DNA from: CAZVCG01 sp964626265
Lineage (GTDB): Bacteria; Pseudomonadota; Alphaproteobacteria; UBA9219
DNA length: 64,000 bases
Assembly: GCA_964626265.1 (NCBI GenBank)
Contig: CAZVCG010000003.1
Span: forward strand, 1-64,000
Direction of reading: 5' to 3'
Within the stretch, counting starts at the first letter, position 1. Each line of letters starts with the position of its first letter. The notes beneath the pieces were generated by a model. That model saw only the letters and a list, made by a program, of their open reading frames with translations. It did no database searches and was not told where the DNA came from. A program made the translations under genes and the position numbers. Below, piece by piece: positions 16,184 through 24,098 of the stretch.

Positions 16184-17161
16184 ATGCCCGTTATCGTCAA
16201 CAGCGTTGCTGAACATCCTTTCTTGCCCTCGCTAGGCAGCCCATCCGCCATCGAGCGCGAGCGAGCGCTCCGGCAAGACATCCGCCCGCTCGAAATCGCC
16301 ATCGTCAACCTGATGGCCGACAAACAGACAACGGAACGGCAGCTCGCTCTGTGGCTTGGCAATACGCCGCTGCAAGTCAAACTAACGTTCGCCGCGACGG
16401 ACAGCTATGTGCGCGACGTGCACAACGGACGCTCCTCCGCAAACACGCCTGCCGAACATATTCTGAGGTTCTACAAATCATGGAGCGCGATAAAATCGCG
16501 AAAGTTCGACGGCCTGATCGTCACGGGGGTCAACGCGCTTAAGGAACGCGTCGAATTCGAATCCTATTGGCCGGAGGTTCAGCGTATTTTAGACTGGTCG
16601 TCGTCAAACGTCTTTTCGTCACTGTTCTTATGTTGGGGCGCTAAAGCCGCGCTCAAACATTTCCACAATATCGACAGCCTCAGGAGCGAAAGCAAAACGT
16701 TCGGCTTGTTCAATCATCGCATCAAAACAGATTCCACAAACCTTTTGTTCGGCTTTCCGGACGAGTTTCTGGTTCCCGTTGCACGCTGGAAAAATCCCGA
16801 CACGCAAGCCATCGTCGCATGTGACAAATTGGAGGTGATTGCCACATGCGAAGAAACAGGCCCAAACATTTTGGCCGAGCCTGTTCTCTATGAAAGCGGC
16901 AGCGCGAAATACCCGCGACGCATCTATGTGCTGAACCATCCAGAATACGATACCGACACGCTGAAGAATGAGTATTTGAGGGACAAGCCCAACCTGCCTA
17001 CGCTACAAGTGCCAAAAAATTATTTCCCGGATAATGACCCCAAATGCCAACCCGTGAATAGATGGCGGCACACGGCCCAGATTTACACGAACTGGGTCAA
17101 AGCCATTTACGCAGCCGCTCCCTATGAGCTTGACGTTATACCAAGACCCTGGAAGGCATAA
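16184..17161 (+). CDS. metA: Homoserine O-acyltransferase MetA
   Basis: First committed step of methionine synthesis: acylation of homoserine. The 325-residue protein has the MetA layout RPLEIAIVNLMADKQTTERQLALWLGN, FDGLIVTG, catalytic Cys150 in FLCWGAKAAL, and the LNHPEYDTDTLKNEY segment with the catalytic His and Glu. Whether it uses succinyl- or acetyl-CoA cannot be read off safely; pairing with a MetY-type enzyme favours acetyl. AGGAG seven bases before the ATG at 16184 supports this start over an open ATG at 16151. Probably controlled by the SAM-II riboswitch through co-transcription with metY. Confidence 0.92.
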   Translation: MPVIVNSVAEHPFLPSLGSPSAIERERALRQDIRPLEIAIVNLMADKQTTERQLALWLGNTPLQVKLTFAATDSYVRDVHNGRSSANTPAEHILRFYKSWSAIKSRKFDGLIVTGVNALKERVEFESYWPEVQRILDWSSSNVFSSLFLCWGAKAALKHFHNIDSLRSESKTFGLFNHRIKTDSTNLLFGFPDEFLVPVARWKNPDTQAIVACDKLEVIATCEETGPNILAEPVLYESGSAKYPRRIYVLNHPEYDTDTLKNEYLRDKPNLPTLQVPKNYFPDNDPKCQPVNRWRHTAQIYTNWVKAIYAAAPYELDVIPRPWKA

Positions 17162-17283
17162 AAAATATACTTTCACGGCAGATCGCATCCTTTTCTTGCG
17201 GATATGAGGCGCGTCCTATTGCCCTCTATACAAAAAGTCCGCACAAGCTTAAGAAAATCCGGTTCATTAATTTTACTTATCTT

Positions 17284-18552
17284 ATGTCCACCGCCGCCAC
17301 AGCCACGCTATCTCGCAACGTCTTCCGCCACCGCGCGTTTCGGTTCAATTGGTTCGGACGCTTGATGACGAGCACGGCGTCGCTTGCGCAAGGCGTAACG
17401 ATCGGCTGGCAAGTCTATGCCTTGGCCCGCGCGAATCACTCCATAGAGCAAAGCGCCTTCTGGGTCGGCATGGTCGGCCTCGCTCAGTTCTTGCCGTTGT
17501 TCGCGCTCACGCTGTTCGCCGGCGATGCAGCCGACCGCTACGACCGCCGCAAAATCGTCCTTGGCTGCAGCACCCTTCAAACGCTCGCGGCGGCGGGATT
17601 GACGGCCAACGCTTCTTCCCATGCGCCCAGTCTGGGCGCAGTCTTTGCGTTCGCCGCCATGTTCGGCGTAGCGCGAGCATTCATGTCTCCGACGCTTAAC
17701 GCGCTCACGCCCATGCTCGTGCCGTCTAAAATATTGCCCCGCGCGATTGCATGGAACGTCCTGGGCTATCAATTCGGCATGATCATCGGCCCATGGATGT
17801 CGGGCTTGCTTTGCGCGCACTCCACCGTCGCGGCTTATGCCTTTTCCTGCGCGCTTTGGTGCCTCGGCGGCATCTCGTTCCAGATGATCGACGTCAACAC
17901 AAAACCAAAGCACAACGGCAACGCGCGGCTTGAAATGATCCGCGAGGGACTGAGATACGTGTGGTCGAATAAGTTGGTGTTCGGCGCCATATCGCTCGAT
18001 CTGTTCGCCGTTCTCCTCGGGGGCGCGACCGCTTTACTTCCAGTGTTCGCCAAAGATATTTTGCATATCGGCTCCGAGGGCTTCGGACTCTTGCGCTCTG
18101 GCCCGGCTATCGGCAGCGCGTCGATGGCTTTGTTGCTCAGCATCCGCCCACTCAAGCGTCACGCAGGCGGCTGGATGTTGTATTCAGTCGCCGTTTTCGG
18201 CGCCGCAACGCTCGTGTTCGCCATTTCGCGGGTCTTGTGGCTGACGATGCTTTCACTAATTACGCTGGGCGCGGCCGACGCCATTTCGGTGTTCGTCCGC
18301 CAAAGCCTCGTGCAAATCGTCACGCCCGATCACATGCGCGGGCGCGTCGCCGCCGTCTCCGGCGTGTTCATCAGCGCCTCGAACGAACTCGGCGAATTCG
18401 AAAGCGGCGTGGCCGCTCGCCTGCTTGGCCCTATCGGCGCTGTCGTCTTCGGTGGCATCGGCTCGATTGCCGTCACCGCAATATGGGCCAAACTCTTCCC
18501 AGACCTGCGCAAGGCGGACAGGTTGGTGGCGACGGAACCTGGGAGCGGATGA
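17284..18552 (+). CDS. Major facilitator superfamily transporter (EntS-like exporter)
   Basis: A 422-residue protein with about twelve membrane helices and the layout of the MFS_3/enterobactin-exporter group: FRFNWFGRLMTSTASLAQGVTIGWQVY at the start, a short loop with FAGDAADRYDRRKIVLG between helices 2 and 3 (MFS motif A), and VFVRQSLVQIVTPDHMRGRVAAVSGVF in the second half. It probably exports a small molecule by proton antiport; the substrate is unknown. No ribosome binding site is evident before the ATG. It starts 122 bases after metA on the same strand, ahead of a tRNA gene in opposite orientation. Confidence 0.85.
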   Translation: MSTAATATLSRNVFRHRAFRFNWFGRLMTSTASLAQGVTIGWQVYALARANHSIEQSAFWVGMVGLAQFLPLFALTLFAGDAADRYDRRKIVLGCSTLQTLAAAGLTANASSHAPSLGAVFAFAAMFGVARAFMSPTLNALTPMLVPSKILPRAIAWNVLGYQFGMIIGPWMSGLLCAHSTVAAYAFSCALWCLGGISFQMIDVNTKPKHNGNARLEMIREGLRYVWSNKLVFGAISLDLFAVLLGGATALLPVFAKDILHIGSEGFGLLRSGPAIGSASMALLLSIRPLKRHAGGWMLYSVAVFGAATLVFAISRVLWLTMLSLITLGAADAISVFVRQSLVQIVTPDHMRGRVAAVSGVFISASNELGEFESGVAARLLGPIGAVVFGGIGSIAVTAIWAKLFPDLRKADRLVATEPGSG

Positions 18553-18597
18553 TGATATATTCTGTTACCTATGTCTCCAGAACGACCTAATTGAATT

Positions 18598-18671
18598 TGG
18601 CTGGGGGACTTGGATTCGAACCAAGGTAAACGGAGTCAGAGTCCGTTGTCCTACCGCTAGACGATCCCCCA
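18598..18671 (-). tRNA. tRNA-Gln (anticodon CTG)
   Basis: A complete 74-nt cloverleaf on the minus strand. The acceptor stem TGGGGGA pairs with TCCCCCA, with discriminator G and an encoded CCA, as in bacterial tRNA-Gln with its U1-A72 pair. The anticodon arm is ACGGA-CTCTGAC-TCCGT, giving anticodon CTG, and the T arm holds GGTTCGAATCC. Confidence 0.95.
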
Positions 18672-18764
18672 ACGGCACAGGTGGGGCTTTTCCTATCATA
18701 TCGTTTCGGATTTGTGTAGATTTCTGTTATGAGTTGTTTTTCAGCGCATTAGGGTATCTTTTCG

Positions 18765-19466
18765 ATGAAAGGCACAAGCAAAAACAGAGGTCTTGGCGGC
18801 ATCGCCTCGCGGCGACGCGAAGCGGTAAAAGTTCGCAAGGCCACGCGTTTTTCGGAATCATCGCGGAAATGGCTCCAACGCCAGATGAACGACCCCTATG
18901 TGTCTGCCGCTAAAGAATCCGGCTACCGCTCCCGAGCGGCTTTCAAGCTGCTCCAGCTTGACGAGCAGTTTCATCTTTTCAAACCGGGACAGCGCGTTGT
19001 GGATTTGGGTGCAGCGCCCGGCGGGTGGTCGCAAATCGCCGCGCAAAAAATTGGACGCAATGGCAAAATCGCCGCAATCGATCTATTATCGATGGATCCC
19101 CTTCCCGGAGTTACGATCCTTCATATGGATTTTCTGGCCGACGAGGCGCCGGAGAAACTAAAGGCAATTTTGAAGGGCGAAGTCGACATAGTGTTGAGCG
19201 ACATGGCCCCCTCTACCACAGGCCACAGCAAGACAGATCATATCCGCATCATGGGGCTGGCCGAGGTTGCGGCTCACTTCGCCATTGAAGTCCTCGCGCC
19301 CGGCGGCGCGTTCGTGTGCAAATTGTTTCAGGGAGGCGCCGAAAAGGACCTGCTCGATTTGCTGCGTAAGAATTTCACGAAAGTAAAACACGCTAAGCCC
19401 GCCGCAAGCCGTCAGGACTCGTCGGAAACCTATATTGTGGCCATTGGGCACAAATCGCCAAAATAA
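18765..19466 (+). CDS. rlmE: 23S rRNA (uridine-2'-O)-methyltransferase RlmE (FtsJ/RrmJ)
   Basis: Methylates the 2'-OH of U2552 in the A loop of 23S rRNA during late 50S assembly. The 233-residue product has a basic N-terminal extension of about 50 residues, then the Rossmann methyltransferase with VVDLGAAPGGWSQ as SAM motif I. All four members of the K-D-K-E catalytic tetrad are visible: the Lys in SRAAFKL, the Asp in LSDMAPSTTG, the Lys in FVCKLFQGG and the Glu in SSETYIV. The ATG follows tRNA-Gln on the opposite strand with no strong ribosome binding site. Confidence 0.94.
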   Translation: MKGTSKNRGLGGIASRRREAVKVRKATRFSESSRKWLQRQMNDPYVSAAKESGYRSRAAFKLLQLDEQFHLFKPGQRVVDLGAAPGGWSQIAAQKIGRNGKIAAIDLLSMDPLPGVTILHMDFLADEAPEKLKAILKGEVDIVLSDMAPSTTGHSKTDHIRIMGLAEVAAHFAIEVLAPGGAFVCKLFQGGAEKDLLDLLRKNFTKVKHAKPAASRQDSSETYIVAIGHKSPK

Positions 19467-19554
19467 TACGAGGTTATTATCCAATATTAGCTAAAAATTA
19501 AAGAAATTCCGGCTAAATGCGCGTTCCGAATCTGCGCCTCCAGGGAGCAACCGC

Positions 19555-20046
19555 ATGAACTGCAATCTAAAAACCCATTTTTCCGGTTCCGCGAACAAGG
19601 TTCTCGACCTTGCCATGACGACATTGCTAGCCACCGGTTTCCAGTTGACCGGACAAAAAGCCACGCGTCTTTCCTTCTCAAACCCGCAAGGCCTTGTAAG
19701 CACGAAGCAAAACCCGTTGCTTGGAGCTTCGAAAATCGAAGTTTCGTGTTCGAAAAACAAAATCTCGCTTAACGCCAAGCTGGATGCGGCGGACAAATTA
19801 TCAAAGTTCCTGCTATATTTCCCGCCCGCCTTGATCATCGGATTAACGCTTTTGCTAGGCCTCATGACGGGCTTTACGCTGTCCAGCAACGGCTATCTGT
19901 GGGTGCGCCCTGTCGCTCTGCTGGCTGTGATCAATCTGTCGCTGTGGTATATTCTGGCGTACTATTTGAACAAGATGATCTATCGCCGCACGGAAAAGAG
20001 CCTGCACGCCCTAATCAGCAGCATGGCTGCGTACGGTAAGGCTTAG
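19555..20046 (+). CDS. Hypothetical protein with two membrane helices
   Basis: A 163-residue protein I do not recognise. Residues 1-80 look like a small soluble domain with several cysteines; two hydrophobic helices follow (about 82-106 and 113-137, around FPPALIIGLTLLLGL and PVALLAVINLSLWYI), then a short basic tail. AGGGAG seven bases before the ATG supports the start, and a strong terminator follows the stop, so it is very likely expressed, probably as a single-gene unit or with rlmE, 88 bases upstream. Confidence 0.65.
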   Translation: MNCNLKTHFSGSANKVLDLAMTTLLATGFQLTGQKATRLSFSNPQGLVSTKQNPLLGASKIEVSCSKNKISLNAKLDAADKLSKFLLYFPPALIIGLTLLLGLMTGFTLSSNGYLWVRPVALLAVINLSLWYILAYYLNKMIYRRTEKSLHALISSMAAYGKA

Positions 20047-20068
20047 GAAAACAGCGCGAATGAAAAAT

Positions 20069-20093
20069 GGCCATCTTAACGATGGCTTTTTTT
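20069..20093 (+). terminator. Rho-independent terminator
   Basis: GCCATC (20070-20075), loop TTAAC, GATGGC (20081-20086), then seven T residues. It lies 22 bases after the stop of the two-helix protein gene and should end its transcript. Confidence 0.85.
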
Positions 20094-20136
20094 CTTATAT
20101 ATGGCTCTTATATATGGCTCATATCTTTCATATCTA

Positions 20137-20213
20137 TGGTCGGGATGGCGGGATTTGAACCCGCGACCCCCAGTCCCCCAGACTGATGCGCTACCAGGCT
20201 GCGCTACATCCCG
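20137..20213 (-). tRNA. tRNA-Pro (anticodon GGG)
   Basis: A complete 77-nt cloverleaf on the minus strand: acceptor CGGGATG/CATCCCG with discriminator A and an encoded CCA, D arm GCGCAGCCTGGTAGCGC, anticodon arm TCAGT-CTGGGGG-ACTGG with anticodon GGG, and a T arm with GGTTCAAATCC. Confidence 0.95.
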
Positions 20214-20467
20214 ACACTTGAGAGCCGCACTATATCATCCCCGCGCCCCAAAGCAATCTTGCGCATGATGGTTAACGTCATCTATGGGTTAAAGGGCGTG
20301 CCTCACATTTTAAGATACGCTTTTTATTCTGAAAAAGCGCATCACAACCCGCCATGGGCCCTATTTGAGTGCATCGCTAATATCATTTCCGGCGAATAAT
20401 TATGTTTCGGCTGCCCGGCTTTTTATGCAAGAATACCACAGTTTGTTCTCTTGGGGAGTATTCAAGA

Positions 20468-20692
20468 ATGGCGTTTATCGCTCAAAAATATTTACCTGTT
20501 GGCTCCCTGTTTCCGGGATCGGCATCGGAATTGACAGAACCCGATTTTACAATGCCAACAGGTCTGCTCGGCCATGAAGAGACAAAAAAAGGAAAAAGGC
20601 CCGAACCCGATCCCGTGAGAGAAGAACAGCTTGAACGCTGGATGAACAGCGTCAAACTGTTCATCCGTAATATCGACGTCAATTCGCTTTGA
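20468..20692 (+). CDS. Small hypothetical protein
   Basis: A 74-residue polar protein without recognisable domain, signal peptide or membrane segment; the middle is rich in Lys, Glu and Pro and the end forms a possible amphipathic helix (EEQLERWMNSVKLFIRNID). A frame open from 20402 exists, but GGGGAG eight bases before the ATG at 20468 makes this the better start. It lies alone between tRNA-Pro and the merR gene, so context gives no clue. It may be lineage-specific or not a gene. Confidence 0.45.
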   Translation: MAFIAQKYLPVGSLFPGSASELTEPDFTMPTGLLGHEETKKGKRPEPDPVREEQLERWMNSVKLFIRNIDVNSL

Positions 20693-20722
20693 TCGGATAA
20701 TGCGCTTTCATAAACGCGGCAA

Positions 20723-21220
20723 TTAAACGCCCGTCTGGCGCAAAAGTTCGCGCAGCGACTTCAGTTCCGTCAGGACATTCTCTATTTCGCGGCGGGCACT
20801 GGCAGGCAATCCCAGCTTTTGCACAGGATCAATGCCCGGAAGGCTTGCCGCTTCCGATGGAGCGCGGGCATTTTCAGGCATCGCCGATGGCCTCACCAAC
20901 GGCGCACGGCCGTTTTCCTTCAAAAGCTTCTGTACGCCACGGATCGTGAACCCCTGATTGTAGAGCAGGTCCTTAATACTTGTCAGTAAATCCACGTCCT
21001 CCGGGCGGTAATAGCGCCGCCCGCCGCCGCGTTTCAGCGGTCGAACTTGCTGAAACTTGCTTTCCCAGAAGCGCAAAACGTGCTGCGGAACGTCGAGGTT
21101 TGAGGCAACCTCACTGATGGTGCGGAAAGCTCCCGGCGCTTTCATTTCCTTGATATCCATGCGACGCGCGGTATCGAGGAGCGACGTTTGCTGTTGGCTG
21201 GAAGAATAATCTCCGCTCAT
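20723..21220 (-). CDS. MerR family transcriptional regulator
   Basis: A 165-residue regulator. The MerR winged-helix domain is at about residues 33-100 (FRTISEVASNLDVPQHVLRFWESKF, then GGGRRYYRPEDVDLL and NQGFTIRGVQKLL). The C-terminal part is a low-complexity linker and a short helix, without cysteines or a known effector domain. The same kind of MerR gene directly downstream of ihfA is common in alphaproteobacteria; here three bases separate them, so they form one operon. Its targets are unknown. Confidence 0.88.
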   Translation of the reverse strand: MSGDYSSSQQQTSLLDTARRMDIKEMKAPGAFRTISEVASNLDVPQHVLRFWESKFQQVRPLKRGGGRRYYRPEDVDLLTSIKDLLYNQGFTIRGVQKLLKENGRAPLVRPSAMPENARAPSEAASLPGIDPVQKLGLPASARREIENVLTELKSLRELLRQTGV

Positions 21221-21223
21221 GCC

Positions 21224-21547
21224 TTAACCCTCTTGTTGCGTGGAAACGCCTTTTTGCGCGTGGTTGATTTTGTCTTTGAGGACGTGGCTGGCGCGAAAAA
21301 CCAAAACGCGGCGCGGCAAAATCGGCACCTCTTCACCGGTCTTGGGATTGCGTCCTATGCGCTGCGCTTTGTTGCGCACCTGAAAACTCCCGAAAGACGA
21401 CAGTTTGACCATTTCGTCTTTAATGAGAGCCTGGCTGATTTCCTCAAGGATCACGTCAACCAGTTGGGCGGAATCGTTGCGCGAAAGGCCAACCTCTTGA
21501 TAGACGGCTTCGGCGAGCTGGGCGCGGGTCACGGTTGTTTCGGTCAT
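21224..21547 (-). CDS. ihfA: Integration host factor alpha subunit
   Basis: DNA-bending nucleoid protein that pairs with IhfB. The 107-residue HU/IHF-fold protein begins TVTRAQLAEAVYQEVGLSRNDSAQLVD and has the beta-arm segment VKLSSFGSFQVRNKAQRIGRNPKTGEEVPILPRRVLVFRAS, with the intercalating Pro in the RNPKTG loop. The tail is about ten residues longer than in Escherichia coli. It is the first gene of the two-gene operon with merR. Confidence 0.95.
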   Translation of the reverse strand: MTETTVTRAQLAEAVYQEVGLSRNDSAQLVDVILEEISQALIKDEMVKLSSFGSFQVRNKAQRIGRNPKTGEEVPILPRRVLVFRASHVLKDKINHAQKGVSTQQEG

Positions 21548-21739
21548 CGGCTCTTAGGGGCTTGTTGTTAAAGGTGAATCAAACCCTAACGCCTTCAGGC
21601 CGAATCGTCAAAGAGAAAGAGCGGGATGCGGGAGGAGGTTTAAACGGCGCGTTAAAAGGTCCAGCTATCCGTCAATAAAAGAAACAGGAGCAAAAAACCG
21701 CGGTGTAATCATGTTGGAAACCGAAAGGATTAGAGCGAG

Positions 21740-21845
21740 CCGAAAATCGAGGGTTTCGAGAACCGGAGCGCAGCGTACTTAACGTACGTGAACACGCCGC
21801 GAAGCGCACCGGACTTGATCCGGGGGCAGAAAAACTCGATTTGCA
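21740..21845. repeat. Imperfect palindromic intergenic element
   Basis: About 100 bases upstream of ihfA with nested dyads: outer AAATCGAG (21744-21751) with CTCGATTT (21835-21842), CCGG pairs inside, and a central CGTAC-ttaac-GTACG (21774-21788). No gene fits here. It might be a structured RNA, a protein-binding palindrome or a dispersed repeat; the wording resembles intergenic elements in other proteobacteria, but I cannot name it. Confidence 0.5.
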
Positions 21846-21865
21846 GGCCGTATAATCCTTTTGGA

Positions 21866-21916
21866 TGACAAAAAAAACGCGCCGGTCACAGGAGGTGTGA
21901 CCGGCGCGCTTTTTTG
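21866..21916 (-). terminator. Strong, probably bidirectional terminator after the Flp pilin gene
   Basis: A long GC-rich hairpin, CGCGCCGGTCACA with TGTGACCGGCGCG around a five-base loop, flanked by A-runs on the left and T-runs on the right so that it works on both strands. It lies just after the pilin stop at 21934. Confidence 0.9.
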
Positions 21917-21933
21917 TACTTAGTTAGTGAGTA

Positions 21934-22095
21934 TTACGAGGTTCTCAAGCTATCATGCACCGTCTGGAAGACCGCGCGCAATTGCGGGCCCAACATCAAC
22001 AGAACGGCAACGATCGCTACCGAAATAAGCGAGGCGATCAAACCATACTCAATCGCCGTAGCGCCTTCTTCCTCTCTCATAAAACGAATTAACAT
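21934..22095 (-). CDS. Flp/Fap-type pilin subunit
   Basis: A 53-residue class IVb pilin of the Flp family. After the short leader MLIRFMREEEG the conserved ATAIEYGLIASLISVAIVAV helix follows, with the prepilin peptidase site G/A and the Glu at mature position 5. AAGGAG six bases before the ATG at 22095 sets the start, although the frame is open from 22131. It is a single gene with its own strong terminator; no prepilin peptidase or Tad secretion genes are in the window, so assembly would need genes elsewhere. Confidence 0.92.
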   Translation of the reverse strand: MLIRFMREEEGATAIEYGLIASLISVAIVAVLLMLGPQLRAVFQTVHDSLRTS

Positions 22096-22131
22096 GACCT
22101 TCTCCTTGCTTGTGAAACGGTGACACCCCAA

Positions 22132-22549
22132 TGGCGTTCAATGAGCTCATAATACCGAAAACATATTAAACAACCGTTAAGCTAAATCATTTTTATATAA
22201 CTATATCAATGGGATAATATGTTTAATCTAGATCGGTATTGCGTGAAATTTCAAAATGCATTCGATCTACCCTATCTTTGTGCTGCAAATACAATGGGTT
22301 GAAAACGCATAAATTTTTAGAAAAATCCCCAAAGGCATACTAAAACATGCTGTCAATTGCCCGAATTCAGCCAAAAAAATATTTTTTGATGGACCAAAAA
22401 TCTCAATAATTTTCTTCTAGAGGTTTCGTCCCCAATTAGAACAATATGGGAACATTGTGTTTTGTTCTTTTTATGTTCTTTTTTTATTGGAAAACCTTTA
22501 TTTTTATTAATACAAAATCTTGTGGATTAACTGTTTTTCATGACTTATT
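22132..22549. other. AT-rich intergenic region upstream of the dcw cluster
   Basis: About 420 bases between the divergent pilin and mraZ genes, much richer in A and T than the surroundings, with A/T tracts near 22370-22500. No credible reading frame. It presumably holds the promoters for flp (leftward) and for the division cluster (rightward); TTGTGG (22520-22525) is a weak -35 candidate before the mraZ repeats. Confidence 0.5.
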
Positions 22550-22593
22550 CCCTTGATTCCCCATGGAAACCCATGGTATCCCATAGAGACCCA
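22550..22593 (+). promoter_or_regulatory. MraZ-box-like operator: five repeats at 10-bp spacing
   Basis: CCCT at 22550 and CCCA at 22560, 22570, 22580 and 22590 recur with exactly ten bases between starts; on the minus strand these are TGGG plus six-base spacers. MraZ proteins bind direct TGGGN repeats with five-base spacers just upstream of their own gene, so this is very probably the autoregulatory site controlling mraZ and the division cluster. The orientation here has TGGG on the non-coding strand. Confidence 0.75.
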
Positions 22594-22599
22594 AATAAT

Positions 22600-22633
22600 C
22601 CTAGGCCGCTCCTCGCAGGGCGGAATGCCTAGG
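22600..22633 (+). promoter_or_regulatory. Hairpin in the mraZ 5' leader
   Basis: CCTAGGC (22600-22606) pairs with GCCTAGG (22627-22633) around a GC-rich loop that can pair further (CCGC with GCGG). It lies between the MraZ boxes and the start codon, so it is in the leader RNA, or it could be a palindromic DNA site. No U-run follows, so it is not a simple terminator. Confidence 0.45.
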
Positions 22634-22656
22634 TTGTTGATTTTTCGAGGAATAAC

Positions 22657-23139
22657 ATGGCCGTTTTTCTGTCCACCTTTGTCAACCGGATTGACAAAAA
22701 AGGACGGGTATCGGTTCCAGCGTCTTTCAGGGCGGTTCTGGGGCCAGATGCGCCAGGCATAGTCGTGTTCCGCTCCCTTCAGCACGAAGCCCTAGACGGA
22801 TGCTCCGTTGCCCACCTCGAACTCCTCAGCCAAAGCCTTGAAAAACTTGATCTGGCACCCGAAACGTATGAGCTGATCGAAACCACCATCTTCGGCGGCT
22901 CCGTTCAGGTTCCTTTTGATGGTGAAGGGCGTATCGTCCTGCCCGCCCACCTCGCCTCAGCCGTCAGTATCGCGGACGAAGTCGCTTTTGTGGGCCGCCG
23001 CAAAACGTTCCAACTGTGGGATCCCTCCAAACTCGCCGCGCATGACGCCGCCGCCCGCTCCGCAGCCCGCGCCAAGGACATCTCGCTCAGCAAGATCATC
23101 GCGCAAGCCGCCAGCAAACTCGAAGAAGGGGCGTTCTGA
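22657..23139 (+). CDS. mraZ: Transcriptional regulator MraZ
   Basis: First gene of the division and cell wall cluster; a ring-forming DNA-binding protein that represses its own operon. The 160-residue product has two AbrB-like halves: FLSTFVNRIDKKGRVSVPASFRAVL near the start and VQVPFDGEGRIVLPAHLASAV near 85-105. GAGGA lies five bases before the ATG. The stop TGA overlaps the ATG of rsmH by one base. The repeats at 22550-22593 are its likely binding site. Confidence 0.95.
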   Translation: MAVFLSTFVNRIDKKGRVSVPASFRAVLGPDAPGIVVFRSLQHEALDGCSVAHLELLSQSLEKLDLAPETYELIETTIFGGSVQVPFDGEGRIVLPAHLASAVSIADEVAFVGRRKTFQLWDPSKLAAHDAAARSAARAKDISLSKIIAQAASKLEEGAF

Positions 23140-24098
23140 TGACGCAAACGTCCCAACACATTCCCGTCATGTTGCGCGAAGTCATCACAGCCCTTCGGCC
23201 GAAAGACGATGGCGTTTATGTGGACGGTACTTTCGGGCGCGGCGGATATACGCGCGCTTTGCTTACCGAAGCCAAAACGCATGTGTTTGGCATCGACCGC
23301 GATCCCGACGCTATCGAAGCCGGTCAGTCCATGGTGAAAGAATTCGCGCCGCGCCTGAAGCTTGTGCATGGCGCATTTGGCGATATGGATATTCTCCTCG
23401 CGCAAGAAAACGTGACAGCCGTTGACGGCGTCGCGCTCGATCTCGGCGTGTCGTCGCCGCAGCTCGACCAAGCAGAGCGCGGCTTTTCTTTCATGGAAGA
23501 CGGCCCTCTCGACATGCGCATGGGCCGCGAAGGTCCTTCTGCGGCAGATGTCGTGAACGACGCCAGCGAACGCGACCTTGCCGACATGATCTTCAAGTAC
23601 GGCGAGGAACGCTTCGCACGCCGTGTCGCCAAACGTGTTGTGGAGGCGCGCGAAAAAAGCCGCCTCGCCCGCACGCTGCAACTGGCCGAAATCGTCCGCA
23701 AGGCCGTCCCCCGCTCTTCCGACGGCCTCGACCCTGCGACACGCACATTTCAAGCTTTACGCATCGTCGTTAACGACGAGATGGGCGAATTGAGCCGTGG
23801 CCTGTGCGCAGCCGAGCGATTGCTCAAGCCGCAAGGACGCCTTGCCGTCGTGTCGTTCCACTCGCTCGAAGATCGCCTCGTGAAAGACTTTATGCGGGAA
23901 CGCAGTTCCGGCGCGTCCCTCGCTTCGCGTCACGTCCCCGCGAACGATCAACGCAAGGAACCGCCCTTCGTTCTCGTGACGCGCAAGCCGCAAACGCCGT
24001 CCGCCGACGAAACGGCTTCCAATCCCCGCGCCCGTTCAGCCCGCCTCAGGGTTGCCGAACGCACCACCGCCCCGGCCCTCAGGGAGAATGTCGCATGA
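23139..24098 (+). CDS. rsmH: 16S rRNA (cytosine-1402-N4)-methyltransferase RsmH
   Basis: Methylates N4 of C1402 in the P site of 16S rRNA. The 319 residues begin HIPVMLREVITALRPKDDGVYVDGTFGRGGYTRALL, the SAM-binding region, followed by DGVALDLGVSSPQLDQAERGFSF and the C-terminal LAVVSFHSLEDRLVKDFMRE. Length and motifs are standard. It overlaps mraZ by one base and ftsL by four, so translation is likely coupled. Confidence 0.96.
   Translation: MTQTSQHIPVMLREVITALRPKDDGVYVDGTFGRGGYTRALLTEAKTHVFGIDRDPDAIEAGQSMVKEFAPRLKLVHGAFGDMDILLAQENVTAVDGVALDLGVSSPQLDQAERGFSFMEDGPLDMRMGREGPSAADVVNDASERDLADMIFKYGEERFARRVAKRVVEAREKSRLARTLQLAEIVRKAVPRSSDGLDPATRTFQALRIVVNDEMGELSRGLCAAERLLKPQGRLAVVSFHSLEDRLVKDFMRERSSGASLASRHVPANDQRKEPPFVLVTRKPQTPSADETASNPRARSARLRVAERTTAPALRENVA

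Noticed and set aside
22550..22593. Possible short tandem repeat or CRISPR-like array before mraZ
   Set aside because: The unit is only four conserved bases every ten, with no spacers of CRISPR length; an MraZ operator explains it.
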